Below are positions 33,898 to 44,538 of a stretch of DNA of 64,000 bases, piece after piece; position 1 is the stretch's first letter, and each line of letters begins with the position of its first letter. Below the pieces are notes generated by a model. That model was not told the DNA's origin. It did no database searches and saw only the letters and a list, made by a program, of their open reading frames with translations. A program made the translations under genes and the position numbers. This stretch comes from Synoicihabitans lomoniglobus (GTDB taxonomy: Bacteria; Verrucomicrobiota; Verrucomicrobiia; Opitutales; Opitutaceae), in contig NZ_CP119075.1 in NCBI RefSeq assembly GCF_029023725.1, positions 1,235,501 through 1,299,500 on the forward strand. Direction: 5' to 3'.

Positions 33898-36339
33898 ATG
33901 TCTAATCGCGCGAACCGGATTCTCCAAGCTTGGTTGACCACGCCCACCAGCGGCGTGCTGGAACTGGCCAAAGATTGGCGGGCGCGCCAGTCGCCGCCCA
34001 TCAAACTCTCCGGTGGGTTGCGGGTGAGGGCGCTGACGCGGCAAGCCGATCGCACTTACGGCGAGCGGAGCGGCTATTACGTTTCCAAGGACGGTAAGAT
34101 GGTTTTCATGCTGCCGAAATCGGCGCATCCCAAGCCATTTGCCCGACGCACGCCGGTTTACGTCGCGGGAGATTTCAATGGTTGGGGGGAGGCGATCGGC
34201 CAGGAAGCCTGGCGCTTGACCGAGTCGTCCCTGGGGGATGATACCGTGCTGATGTGGACCGGTGACGCCGAGCCGTTCCTCAAAAACCCGGCGCTGGGGT
34301 TTAAATTTGTCACCGAAGATGGACACTGGTTCGACGTGCCGGCCGACGCGCCCAACGTCAGCGCGCCGGATTCGGGCAATCGCAACCGTCTCATCGATGC
34401 CGATCGCACGGGGCTGCACCTGTTTGCCTTCGAGCTCAATCAGCCCGTCGACCTCACGCAGGCATGGCGGGCTCATTGGGTCGGGGGAGAAGGGGACAAC
34501 TCCGTGCCGCTTCGTCCGGGCACCTTTTTTAATCAGCTGAAGACCAACCTCGCTCTCGGCGCCACGGTGGATGCGGGCTGCACTACGTTTCGCTTGTTCG
34601 CGCCGCGGGCCCAACAGGTTGATCTCGTGCTGGCGCCCCCGGAGGAAGGGGTGGAGCCCGAGCGGGTGGCCTTGGAGCGCAGCGCGGACGACACGACGGT
34701 ATGGGAGGTCGCTCTCGAAGGTAATCTGCACGGTTGGTCGTATTCCTACCGGCTCAGCGGACCGCGTGATGAGTTCGGCCTGTTTGATCCGGAGCAACCC
34801 GTGCTCGATCCTTATGCGCGGGCGGCGCTCGGACGCGAAGGGCCGGGCTTGGTCGTGGATGCGGCCAAAACTCGTCGTCGGCCGGACGGTTTCAAAGCCC
34901 CGGCATGGCAGGACTTGATCATCTGCGAGGCCCATGTGCGGGATTTGGTCGCCATGGCACCAATCGCCATGGATGAAGCCGAGCGTCGCACGTTTGCCGG
35001 GTTGACCAAGTGGGTGGAGAGTCCGGGGTTTTACCTTTCCCAGCTCGGCGTGAACTGCGTCGAGCTCCAGCCGATCCAGGAATTCGATAACGTCACGCCC
35101 GAGGAGTATCACTGGGGTTACATGACCAACAACTTCTTCGCGCCGGAGAGCAGCTACGCGTTGGACCCGGCGACGGGCTCGGGCATGGCTGAGTTCCAGC
35201 AATTGGTGTCGGCGTTTCACCGTCGGGGCATCGCGGTGGTATTGGACGTCGTTTACAACCATGTGGGCGTGCCGGGACACCTGATGTTCATCGACAAGCT
35301 CTACTATTTCAACGTCACCAAGGACGGTGATCTCATGAACTGGAGCGGCTGCGGTAATGACCTGCGGGCCGATGCCGCCATGGCGAAGCAGTTGATCATC
35401 GATAGCTGCACGCATCTGCTCGAAACCTACGGCGTGGATGGTTTCCGCTTCGACCTGGCGGAATTGCTCGGGGCCGACGTATTGAAGGACATCGAGTTCT
35501 CCCTCAAGCGGGTGAAACCCGACGTCATCCTCATCGCTGAACCGTGGAGTTTCCGCGGCCACATCGCGGGGGCCTTGGCCGATTCCGGATGGGCCTCGTG
35601 GAACGACGGCTACCGCCGTTTCCTCAAGGACTATATCAAAGGCCACAGTTCCCGCGAAGCGTTTGAGTATCACCTCAAAGGCTCCCCGTGGCACTTCGCG
35701 AAATGGCCGGCCCAGACGGTCAACTACGTCGAGTCCCACGATGATCGCACCTGGATCGACGAGATCTCGGAGAACGAAGATGGCAGCGGCCACCTGCCGA
35801 CGGCCAACGATCGACGCCGCACGCACCTCATGGCGGCGGTGCTGTTTTCCTCGATCGGCATTCCCATGATCTCGGCCGGTCAGGATTTCCTGCGTTCCAA
35901 GCACGGCATCAACAACACGTATCAACGCGGCGACCTCAACGCGCTCGATTACCGCCGCCTGGAACGATTCTCCGGCACCCACGCCTATTTTGCTGAATGG
36001 ATCGCCTTTCGTCGCTCGTCCACCGGCCGGTTGCTCCGTCATTTCACCCGGGCATCGGAGGGGTTCTTCCAATTTTGGTGGGCCGAGGACAGCATCGCGG
36101 GCGCCGTCCTGTATAACGCCGACTTATCGCAGGGGCGGGAGCAGTTGCTCTTCGCCATCAACCCCACGATGCACGACGTTTCGATCACGATCCCGGAGGT
36201 GTTGGCGGCTGAGGAATGGACCCGGGTCGCTGACCACGAACGATTTATGCGTCCTGACGTTCCGGCCTGGAGTGGTCCCCTGGAGGCTTCGCTGTGGTTG
36301 CCCGCGCTGGGGTGCGGATTATGGCGCACGAGCTGCTGA
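33898..36339 (+). CDS. GH13 alpha-glucan hydrolase/debranching-type enzyme
   Basis: The 813-residue protein has a CBM-like part at ~70-170 (YVAGDFNGWGE), a CBM48-like domain at ~220-310 (FRLFAPRAQQVDLVL...WSYSYRLSGP), then the GH13 barrel. Its conserved regions are VVYNHVG, GFRFDLAEL (nucleophile D519), LIAEPW (acid/base E548) and VESHDD (stabiliser D615). There is no signal peptide, so it acts in the cytoplasm, most likely on glycogen or other alpha-glucans (pullulanase/isoamylase-like subgroup). GAPDH follows after 151 bases, so it could feed glycolysis. Exact bond specificity cannot be read. Confidence 0.88.
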   Translation: MSNRANRILQAWLTTPTSGVLELAKDWRARQSPPIKLSGGLRVRALTRQADRTYGERSGYYVSKDGKMVFMLPKSAHPKPFARRTPVYVAGDFNGWGEAIGQEAWRLTESSLGDDTVLMWTGDAEPFLKNPALGFKFVTEDGHWFDVPADAPNVSAPDSGNRNRLIDADRTGLHLFAFELNQPVDLTQAWRAHWVGGEGDNSVPLRPGTFFNQLKTNLALGATVDAGCTTFRLFAPRAQQVDLVLAPPEEGVEPERVALERSADDTTVWEVALEGNLHGWSYSYRLSGPRDEFGLFDPEQPVLDPYARAALGREGPGLVVDAAKTRRRPDGFKAPAWQDLIICEAHVRDLVAMAPIAMDEAERRTFAGLTKWVESPGFYLSQLGVNCVELQPIQEFDNVTPEEYHWGYMTNNFFAPESSYALDPATGSGMAEFQQLVSAFHRRGIAVVLDVVYNHVGVPGHLMFIDKLYYFNVTKDGDLMNWSGCGNDLRADAAMAKQLIIDSCTHLLETYGVDGFRFDLAELLGADVLKDIEFSLKRVKPDVILIAEPWSFRGHIAGALADSGWASWNDGYRRFLKDYIKGHSSREAFEYHLKGSPWHFAKWPAQTVNYVESHDDRTWIDEISENEDGSGHLPTANDRRRTHLMAAVLFSSIGIPMISAGQDFLRSKHGINNTYQRGDLNALDYRRLERFSGTHAYFAEWIAFRRSSTGRLLRHFTRASEGFFQFWWAEDSIAGAVLYNADLSQGREQLLFAINPTMHDVSITIPEVLAAEEWTRVADHERFMRPDVPAWSGPLEASLWLPALGCGLWRTSC

Positions 36340-36487
36340 TACAGTGCCCATGCTTCGTTTACGTGACAGCAAGGATTGCGCAGGAAAACCCCTTGCCAAC
36401 CTCGTTGGCGCGGATTTCGCTCCCTTTTCCCCGCGTCCACACGGACCGGTTCACCTGATTAAGCACATAACTCATACATTGGAGTAA

Positions 36488-37540
<1,053 letters not shown>

Positions 37541-37560
37541 GTCTCGCTTTTAACTGTTCC

Positions 37561-37643
37561 GGCCCACGGAACACACCGAACACACGGACTCATCCAGCTC
37601 ATTCGCTTCCCGTGTCTTCCGTGTGTTCCGTGGGCCCTTTTTT
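37561..37643 (+). terminator. Long inverted repeat with T-run between gap and pgk
   Basis: The left arm 37561-37587 (starting ggcccacggaacacac) and the right arm 37610-37636 (ending gtgtgttccgtgggcc) are near-perfect complements, with 16 matching bases at the base of the stem and three mismatches above. The sequence continues ctttttttat. It can act as a rho-independent terminator or as a processing barrier between gap and pgk. A partial relative of the right arm (gtgtcttccgtgggccc) occurs at ~47173-47190. Confidence 0.7.
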
Positions 37644-37656
37644 TATCTAAACCTCC

Positions 37657-38901
<1,245 letters not shown>

Positions 38902-38921
38902 CCTTCCATTTGTCTCCTCTC

Positions 38922-39689
38922 ATGATCCGCAAAAAACTCATCGCCGGTAACTGGAAGATGAACAACACCTCCAGCGACGCTGCCGACCTCGTGTCGGGCA
39001 TCGTTTCGGAAGTGGGTCGCGCCAACGACGTCGACGTCGTGGTGTGTCCGCCGTTCACCTCCATCGAGTCCGTCGGCAAGGCTCTCGCCGATTCCAGCGT
39101 CAAACTCGGCGCCCAAAACATGCACCCCGAGCGCAGCGGCGCCTACACGGGTGAAATCTCCGCCGGCATGCTGCGTTCGCTGTTCGCCAGCTACGTCATT
39201 CTCGGCCACAGCGAACGTCGCGCCTTGTTCGGCGAGACCGACGCGTTCATCAATCAAAAGGTTCTCGCGGCGATCAAGTCCGAGCTCAAGCCGATCCTCT
39301 GCGTGGGTGAAACCCTCGAAGAACGTGAAGCCGGAACGACCCTCAAGGTCGTGCAAACCCAGCTTGAAGCCGGCCTCGTCGGCGTGTCCAAAGAGCAGGC
39401 TACCAGCGTAGTGATCGCCTACGAACCTGTCTGGGCCATTGGCACCGGCAAGGTCGCGACCAGCGATCAAGCGCAAGAAGTTCACGCCTTTATCCGCGAC
39501 TTGCTCAACAAGCTCTTCACCCCGGCCGTGGGCGGCAAGATCCGCATCCTCTACGGCGGTTCCATGAAGCCCGCCAACGCGCCCGAACTGCTCGCGCAGC
39601 CTGACATCGACGGCGGTCTCATCGGCGGTGCGGCGCTCGAAGCCCGCAGCTTTGTCGACCTCGTCAAAGCGGCTTCCGCCGCGAGCTGA
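38922..39689 (+). CDS. tpiA: Triosephosphate isomerase
   Basis: The 255-residue TIM barrel starts IAGNWKMNN (Asn and Lys of the active site), has the electrophile His in ILGHSERR and the catalytic Glu in AYEPVWAIGTGKVAT, and the phosphate-binding ILYGGSM and GGAALE. It interconverts dihydroxyacetone phosphate and glyceraldehyde-3-phosphate. ATG 38922 was chosen as the family start; the frame is open upstream within pgk. A strong terminator follows. Confidence 0.98.
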   Translation: MIRKKLIAGNWKMNNTSSDAADLVSGIVSEVGRANDVDVVVCPPFTSIESVGKALADSSVKLGAQNMHPERSGAYTGEISAGMLRSLFASYVILGHSERRALFGETDAFINQKVLAAIKSELKPILCVGETLEEREAGTTLKVVQTQLEAGLVGVSKEQATSVVIAYEPVWAIGTGKVATSDQAQEVHAFIRDLLNKLFTPAVGGKIRILYGGSMKPANAPELLAQPDIDGGLIGGAALEARSFVDLVKAASAAS

Positions 39690-39716
39690 ACCGCGAAACC
39701 GATTCGCAAAATTTCA

Positions 39717-39747
39717 AAGCCCGGTCGTGACTGACCGGGCTTTTTTT
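39717..39747 (+). terminator. Rho-independent terminator after tpiA
   Basis: aagcccggtc (39717-39726) pairs perfectly with gaccgggctt (39733-39742) over a 6-base loop, followed by more T bases. It ends the gap-pgk-tpiA transcript. Confidence 0.92.
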
Positions 39748-40198
39748 GGTTTAACGCCAAGGCGAGGGGACGCGGAGCGGAGGGGGCAGGCGTGCCACCC
39801 ACGGGAATGGTCGTTACCGAGGGCAGGATAAGGCAAAAGGGAGCGCGAGCGAGCTCGCGGCCTACGGTGTAATGGGATCGAAGGGGCGATTGCGGTGTGC
39901 GGTGGACGGGTAGGCTGTAGGCTGCGAGCTTGTTCGCGCTACGCGGTGGCGAGGCAGATACGGATGACCTGGAAACAAATGATAGCGTTTAACGCGAAGG
40001 CGCTGGAACGCGAGGGACGCAATATCGGTGGGCGCGGAGGAGCAGGCCTAGGCACCTCACGCGTCTTTGCGTTAAAGCTGTCATCGTAGTGGTGAACCGT
40101 GAGCGGTGCTCCTCCCGAAAAATACGGGCGAATGGATCTGTGCTCATCGGTGAAATCTGTGGTTAAAAATCAAAACTCCGCCGACCACGCCGTGGAAA
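39748..40198. repeat. Repeat-filled intergenic region with an inverted REP pair
   Basis: 450 bases without a gene. 39843-39865 (gcgcgagcgagctcgcggcctac) and 39915-39943, in the opposite orientation, are REP-like palindromes forming an inverted pair (BIME-like). A looser inverted repeat (tttaacgcgaaggcg at ~39988 versus cgtctttgcgttaaa at ~40061) surrounds another stretch. At 40134-40171 is an inverted copy of the ACCACAG-type repeat seen at 47, 57, 59 and 60 kb. Confidence 0.6.
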
Positions 40199-40825
40199 TC
40201 ACCGCCGCTCCAATACATCAGTGACGGCGCGGCGCGGTTTCTGCGGCCAGTTCCCCGACGCGGGATATCCGACCGTCACCAACATCACCGGAACGTCGTG
40301 GGAGGAGAGCTGAAAGGACTCGGCCAGCGCCTGCGGATCGAAACCGCTGAGCGCGCCCGCGGCGAGTCCCATGCTGTTGGCGGCAAGCATCAACACCATC
40401 GCGGCCAACGAGGCCGAACGGAAAGCCTCGTCGCGTTGCAAACCGGGATTGTCGGTGTGCAGCCCGCCTGCCATGTCGGTCCAGCCTTGTTGCAGGGCGG
40501 CGGGCAGGATGCCTTGGTCGACGGCCGGTTGCAGGCGGGCGAAGAGGTGCCGGTGCGATTCGAGTTCGCCACAAACGATGAAGGTCACGGCGGCGTCGAC
40601 CACCTGTTGTTGGCCGAACGCGACGGCTTTCAACTGCGCTTTGGCAGGCGTGGATTCGAGCGCGATGAAACGCCAGTTTTGGAGATTGAAGGCCGAAGGC
40701 GCGCGCGTGGCGAGGTGTATCAGTTTTTCGACGACACCGTCAGGCAGAGTCCGGGTGGAATCAAAGCGGCCGGCGGTGGAACGGGTTTCGAGCATAGACT
40801 CGAGCGGGGGATTCATGATGAGCAT
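40199..40825 (-). CDS. Nitroreductase-family FMN oxidoreductase
   Basis: The 208-residue protein follows the nitroreductase pattern: RSTAGRFD near the start, RAPSAFNLQNWRFIAL (FMN-binding loop), a MAAMVLML-type helix with SLAAMVLMLAANSMGLAAGALSGFD, and VMLVTVGYP near the end. Such enzymes use FMN and NAD(P)H to reduce nitro compounds, quinones or enones. It lies 46 bases downstream of the EamA transporter on the same strand and is probably co-transcribed with it. The start may be three codons further in (MNPPLES). Confidence 0.88.
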   Translation of the reverse strand: MLIMNPPLESMLETRSTAGRFDSTRTLPDGVVEKLIHLATRAPSAFNLQNWRFIALESTPAKAQLKAVAFGQQQVVDAAVTFIVCGELESHRHLFARLQPAVDQGILPAALQQGWTDMAGGLHTDNPGLQRDEAFRSASLAAMVLMLAANSMGLAAGALSGFDPQALAESFQLSSHDVPVMLVTVGYPASGNWPQKPRRAVTDVLERR

Positions 40826-40871
40826 GGTGTGAGTGGTGGGTTGGGTTGAGGTGGAAGAGAGGGGGAGCGCG

Positions 40872-41792
40872 TCACCGACGCGGACGATGGGCCCACTGCA
40901 ACAGGAGGACTGCGCCCAATACGATGGATGCGCCGATCACCTCGCGTGGCGCGAGGCCTTCGTCCAGCACCGCCCATCCGAGCAGGATGGCGGTGAGCGG
41001 ACTCAGCTGCCCCAGCGCGGCGACCGCGCCGGGGGACAGTTTGGCGATGCCGCGAAACCAGATCGGGTAGCCCAGCAAGGCGCCGAATACGCTGAGGTAG
41101 ATGTATCCTGCAATATGCGACGTTTGCAGCGCGGGCAGCGGCGGTTCCATCACGAGCGCCAACGGGGCCAGCACCGCTCCGCCGACAACCAATTGCCAGC
41201 CGGTAAAGGACAGCAGCGGCACGTTGCTTTGCCAACGTCGCGCCAGCGTGGTGCCGAGGGCGAGGCAGGAGGTTCCCGTCACCGCTGCCGCGATGCCGAT
41301 CGGGTCGAGACCGGAGGGAGGCCGGGCGAAGATCAACGCCATGCCTCCGATCGCCGTGACCGCTGCCCCGGTGGCGACGGAGCCCGGCCGTTGACGGTCG
41401 AGAATCCAGGCGAAGCCCAAGACCAACAACGGCATGGTGGCACCGACCATGGCGGCGATGCCCCCGGGCAACCGATAGGCGGCGGTGAACAACAAAGCTT
41501 GAAACAACCCGATGTTGAGCAGGGACAAGATCAACAAACGGAGCCACTGCGAGCGTGGCACCCGCGCCCGTTCCCAGAGTAACAACAGGATGCCGGCGGG
41601 CAGGGTGCGAATGCAGGCGGCGGTGAAGGGACGGTCCGGGGGCAGCAGCTCCGTGGTAACGAGATAGGTCGATCCCCAGATGATCGGCGTGAGCGCGGTG
41701 GTCAATGTATGGGCAACGAGCCGACCCACCGGTTGCGGTGATGAAACCGCCACCAGACCGGCGGCGGGGGATGAGGAGACAGAAACGGACAT
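40872..41792 (-). CDS. EamA/DMT-family transporter
   Basis: The 306-residue protein has ten predicted helices in two EamA repeats (start IIWGSTYLVTTELLPPDRP; second half TGWQLVVGGAVLAPLAL with GYPIWFRGIAKLSPGAVAALGQLSPL). DMT proteins usually export amino acids, metabolites or drugs; the substrate is unknown. The divergent lysR gene at 41906 is its likely regulator, in the common arrangement of LysR next to its target. Confidence 0.88.
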   Translation of the reverse strand: MSVSVSSSPAAGLVAVSSPQPVGRLVAHTLTTALTPIIWGSTYLVTTELLPPDRPFTAACIRTLPAGILLLLWERARVPRSQWLRLLILSLLNIGLFQALLFTAAYRLPGGIAAMVGATMPLLVLGFAWILDRQRPGSVATGAAVTAIGGMALIFARPPSGLDPIGIAAAVTGTSCLALGTTLARRWQSNVPLLSFTGWQLVVGGAVLAPLALVMEPPLPALQTSHIAGYIYLSVFGALLGYPIWFRGIAKLSPGAVAALGQLSPLTAILLGWAVLDEGLAPREVIGASIVLGAVLLLQWAHRPRR

Positions 41793-41878
41793 GGCGACGA
41801 ATGGGGACAGCGTGGGAGTGACGCTGACATCCTATCGGATCGCCGCCGCCTCGGCTAATACGTCGATGTTGCCATCGG

Positions 41879-41895
41879 TATGTTAATTTTGCATA
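41879..41895. promoter_or_regulatory. Candidate LysR-type operator
   Basis: tatgttaattttgcata is a near-perfect inverted repeat in the 113-base gap between the EamA gene and the divergent lysR gene. It fits the T-N11-A style of LysR binding sites and overlaps where either promoter would lie. Confidence 0.5.
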
Positions 41896-41905
41896 ACCCT
41901 TCGGC

Positions 41906-42781
41906 ATGAAGCTGCTGCGCACATTTTTGGCCGTGATCGACGAGGGCAGTGTGAACCGGGCGGCAGCGCGGTTGGGCGTGGCGCAGCCGACGCTGTCGCG
42001 ACAGATTCAGGCGCTTGAAGCCGAAGTGGGCGGGCAGCTGTTTGAGCGAGGGTCGTGGGGGGTGCGACCCACCGATTTGGGTTTCAAGTTGCGCGAGTCC
42101 ATGGCACCGGTGGTCAAGGCGCACGATCAAGCCTGGGCTGATGTCACAGCGTATGCGCACGGCCGTCACACTCAGTTACGCGTGGGCTACCTTGGTCTGG
42201 CGGCGACGCGCTTTCTCACGCCGGCGCTGACTCACTTGCGTCAGGAATTTCCCGATTTGAAACTATGGCTCTTCGATCAGACTCCGATGGAGCAATTGGC
42301 GGCGCTACGCGCGGGCGAACTCGATGTTGCGCTGATCGGTCAGGAAGGCGCGGCGCTGGCCGACGATTTCTATCGCCGCAAGGTGTGTCGACTGGGCGCG
42401 TGCGTGGCGTTGCCGGCGGGGCATGCGGGTGCGACGGAAACAACGATTGCACTCAAATCCCTGCACACCGCGGGGTTCATCGGCGTGGCGGAGTCGGTGG
42501 TGCCCGGGCGCAATGCGTGGGTGAAAGCGCTGTGCGCCCGCGCGGGATTCAAACCGCGCTGGGTGGCCAACTCGACGGATATCAGCGAAACGTTTGCGCG
42601 GATTGGGGGGGATGAGGCGGTGGCCCTGCTGCCCGATTACATGGAAGGCACGCCCCCGCCCGGAGTCGTGTTTCGTCCGGTGCGGGATCGATGGGTGACG
42701 TGGGATTTTTATGTGCTGCGACAGCGTGGCCGCGGCAGTGCCGCCGCCCGGCGACTGGTCGAACTCGTGGGGGCGCACTGA
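41906..42781 (+). CDS. LysR-family transcriptional regulator
   Basis: The 291-residue protein has the N-terminal winged helix (MKLLRTFLAVIDEGSVNRAA, GVAQPTLSRQIQALE, ~1-60) and a LysR substrate-binding domain (~90-290; VGYLG, LRAGELDVALIG). The second domain normally binds a small effector. Transcribed away from the EamA-nitroreductase pair, which it probably controls. The start is ATG 41906. Confidence 0.92.
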   Translation: MKLLRTFLAVIDEGSVNRAAARLGVAQPTLSRQIQALEAEVGGQLFERGSWGVRPTDLGFKLRESMAPVVKAHDQAWADVTAYAHGRHTQLRVGYLGLAATRFLTPALTHLRQEFPDLKLWLFDQTPMEQLAALRAGELDVALIGQEGAALADDFYRRKVCRLGACVALPAGHAGATETTIALKSLHTAGFIGVAESVVPGRNAWVKALCARAGFKPRWVANSTDISETFARIGGDEAVALLPDYMEGTPPPGVVFRPVRDRWVTWDFYVLRQRGRGSAAARRLVELVGAH

Positions 42782-42789
42782 TGGTCGGC

Positions 42790-43143
42790 TTAGACGTCGA
42801 AAAACCGGATTGTGAGCGGGTAGCGGTAAAGCTCGTCGTTGGCGGCCTTGATGATCGCGATAATGGCGAGCACGACGGTGGCGATGGTGAGGGCGCCGAT
42901 CAAAAGGAAGCCGATGCCGATGAAGGTGAGCGGGATGCACAACAGCGCCCAGAGCGTGAAACTGAGGTGGAAGTTGAATGCCTCCGCGGAGTGGGCCGTG
43001 ACGATGTTCCCGTCCCGTTTGGTCACCAGATAGATGATCAGGGGAATAAGAATCGGTGCGCCCAAAAACCACGCGCCGTGGCTTAGAATATTGAGTAGAC
43101 GATGGCTGGTGTCGACGGGAGTGACGTTGGTTTCGTAGTCCAT
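42790..43143 (-). CDS. DUF4870-family small membrane protein
   Basis: The 117-residue protein has three to four helices and the DUF4870/Tic20-like pattern: LLNILSHGAWFLGAPILIPLIIYLV, then HSAEAFNFHLSFTLWALLC and a final RYPLTIRFF. The function of the family is unknown. It converges with lysR, leaving 8 bases between the stops. Confidence 0.85.
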   Translation of the reverse strand: MDYETNVTPVDTSHRLLNILSHGAWFLGAPILIPLIIYLVTKRDGNIVTAHSAEAFNFHLSFTLWALLCIPLTFIGIGFLLIGALTIATVVLAIIAIIKAANDELYRYPLTIRFFDV

Positions 43144-43249
43144 GTGTTAAAGTGTGTCGGGCGGATAAAGATTGCGTCCGGTCTGTTGGTAATCACCCGC
43201 GAGTGTAGCGAAAAGTCGCAGAAATTTGTCCTACAATATGTGGGTAATT

Positions 43250-44155
43250 ATGGAATCCGGTGACGGGGAGGGGACACGGGCGATGCTCCGCGGTAAGCGA
43301 ACGCACTTGCTGTCACGAGGTGGCTTGCGACACAGTATCCGGCGTTTGAGTGATTCATCGCTGCCACCACCGCCTCCCTTGCAGGATCCTGGGTTGATCG
43401 AGCGGATCCACTGTCTTTGGGACGAGCTGGCGGCCATCGAAGCATCGGAGAACGAGTCGGCGTTGATGCATCTGCTCAGAACCGTGGCGGAGATGATTGA
43501 TGCGCAAAACGCCTACTGGATGGAGGCTGTGCAAATGACTCGGGCGATGGCGGATCCGCTGTGCGGTTGGCGACCGATGGTCATCCGGTATTTGCAGCCG
43601 CTGCCCATGGACGAGCGATTCACGCAGCGCCGCATGCGTGCGATCCGCAGTGGTGAGATCGATGAGTCCACGGTGGCGCAGGCGCGCCTGGCGGGCACAT
43701 TTCGGGCGCATCGTCTGCGAGACATCGTGCCCGCGGCTTGGTATAAAACTGAATTTTACCAGAGTTACCGCGATCGCGGTATCCACGATTCACTGACAGT
43801 CGGCGTGCCGATCAACGCCATGACGGAGGGGTATTACGGATTCCTGCGCATGCGCGAGGGTGAGCCGTTCACGGAAAAGCAGTTGCAGGTGGCCCACTAC
43901 GCGATGCGTGGTTTGACGTGGTTTCACCGGCAGGTGCTCCTGGCCCATGGCGTGACCGTTGCCGGCACTCCGCTCACGCCGCGGGAGCGCGAATTGTTGG
44001 CCCTGCTCCTGACCGACCGACCGGAAAAACTCATCGCGGAGGAATTGGGCGTCACCACGGCGACGGTTCATACCTATGTTCGTCAGTTGCTGCGCAAACT
44101 TGGAGTCAGTGGGCGAAACGGGTTGATTTCTCTTTGGTTGGGTCGACCGGCCTGA
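43250..44155 (+). CDS. LuxR-type helix-turn-helix regulator
   Basis: The C-terminus (~235-295 of ~301) is a LuxR/FixJ DNA-binding domain: LTPRERELLALLL, then EELGVTTATVHTYVRQLLRKLGVSGRNGL. The first ~230 residues look alpha/beta and GAF-like but match no named domain I know; they contain an AWYKTEFYQSYRDRG segment. No REC-type phosphoacceptor is visible. The start is uncertain: ATG 43250 follows a -10-like tacaat (43232-43237), while ATG 43238 and TTG 43226 are also in frame. No partner gene is obvious. Confidence 0.82.
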   Translation: MESGDGEGTRAMLRGKRTHLLSRGGLRHSIRRLSDSSLPPPPPLQDPGLIERIHCLWDELAAIEASENESALMHLLRTVAEMIDAQNAYWMEAVQMTRAMADPLCGWRPMVIRYLQPLPMDERFTQRRMRAIRSGEIDESTVAQARLAGTFRAHRLRDIVPAAWYKTEFYQSYRDRGIHDSLTVGVPINAMTEGYYGFLRMREGEPFTEKQLQVAHYAMRGLTWFHRQVLLAHGVTVAGTPLTPRERELLALLLTDRPEKLIAEELGVTTATVHTYVRQLLRKLGVSGRNGLISLWLGRPA

Positions 44156-44170
44156 GGCAGTCACCGTCAC

Positions 44171-44187
44171 CCTCCCTGCTAGGGAGG
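44171..44187 (+). terminator. Short hairpin after the LuxR-type gene
   Basis: cctccc (44171-44176) pairs with gggagg (44182-44187) around tgcta, 15 bases after the stop. There is no T-run, so its strength as a terminator is doubtful. Confidence 0.4.
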
Positions 44188-44538
44188 TATGCAAGCACCG
44201 CGGGAACCGCCACGGTTCAACGGCATCGATCAACGGCGGCGTGGATGAGGTTCTGGGTTCGAACTCGCACCCCCATTTTGTCGACAACTCGAATGGGCCA
44301 TTGGGCGTTATCGAGTTCGACGATGCGGTTTTTGCCACGGCGATAGGTCTCTCGAATACACCGTATTCGTTTACCAACGGCGAAACGGTGGTATTGCGCG
44401 CCCAGACCTTCTCATTTGCAGCCGTTGCCGATTTTAATCCCGGAGTCGTGGTGGGAATGACGATCTGGCGTCGCCGCGGGCGCTCCGTGCCTCGTGGCTC
44501 GGACACGCGTTCCGGTCTCGGAAGCCCGAACGGTCCCG
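44188..44538. other. Unexplained gene-free stretch
   Basis: About 350 bases between the LuxR-type gene and ispA, both ends facing in. Long frames are open on both strands (for instance from 44241 on +), and none has a recognised domain, start site or ribosome site. Its composition is less GC-biased than its neighbours. It may be decayed coding DNA. Confidence 0.4.

Noticed and set aside
39988-40078. Possible insertion sequence ends (tttaacgcgaaggcg / cgtctttgcgttaaa)
   Set aside because: The enclosed ~60 bases cannot hold a transposase and no target duplication is visible; treated as part of the intergenic repeat mosaic.
43232-43237. tacaat as the -10 element of the LuxR-type gene
   Set aside because: No convincing -35 lies 16-18 bases upstream; used only as weak support for the later start codon.
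44249-44275. ggttcgaactcgcac, reminiscent of a tRNA T-arm
   Set aside because: The flanking bases do not pair into a T-stem, and no anticodon arm, D-arm or acceptor stem can be placed upstream.
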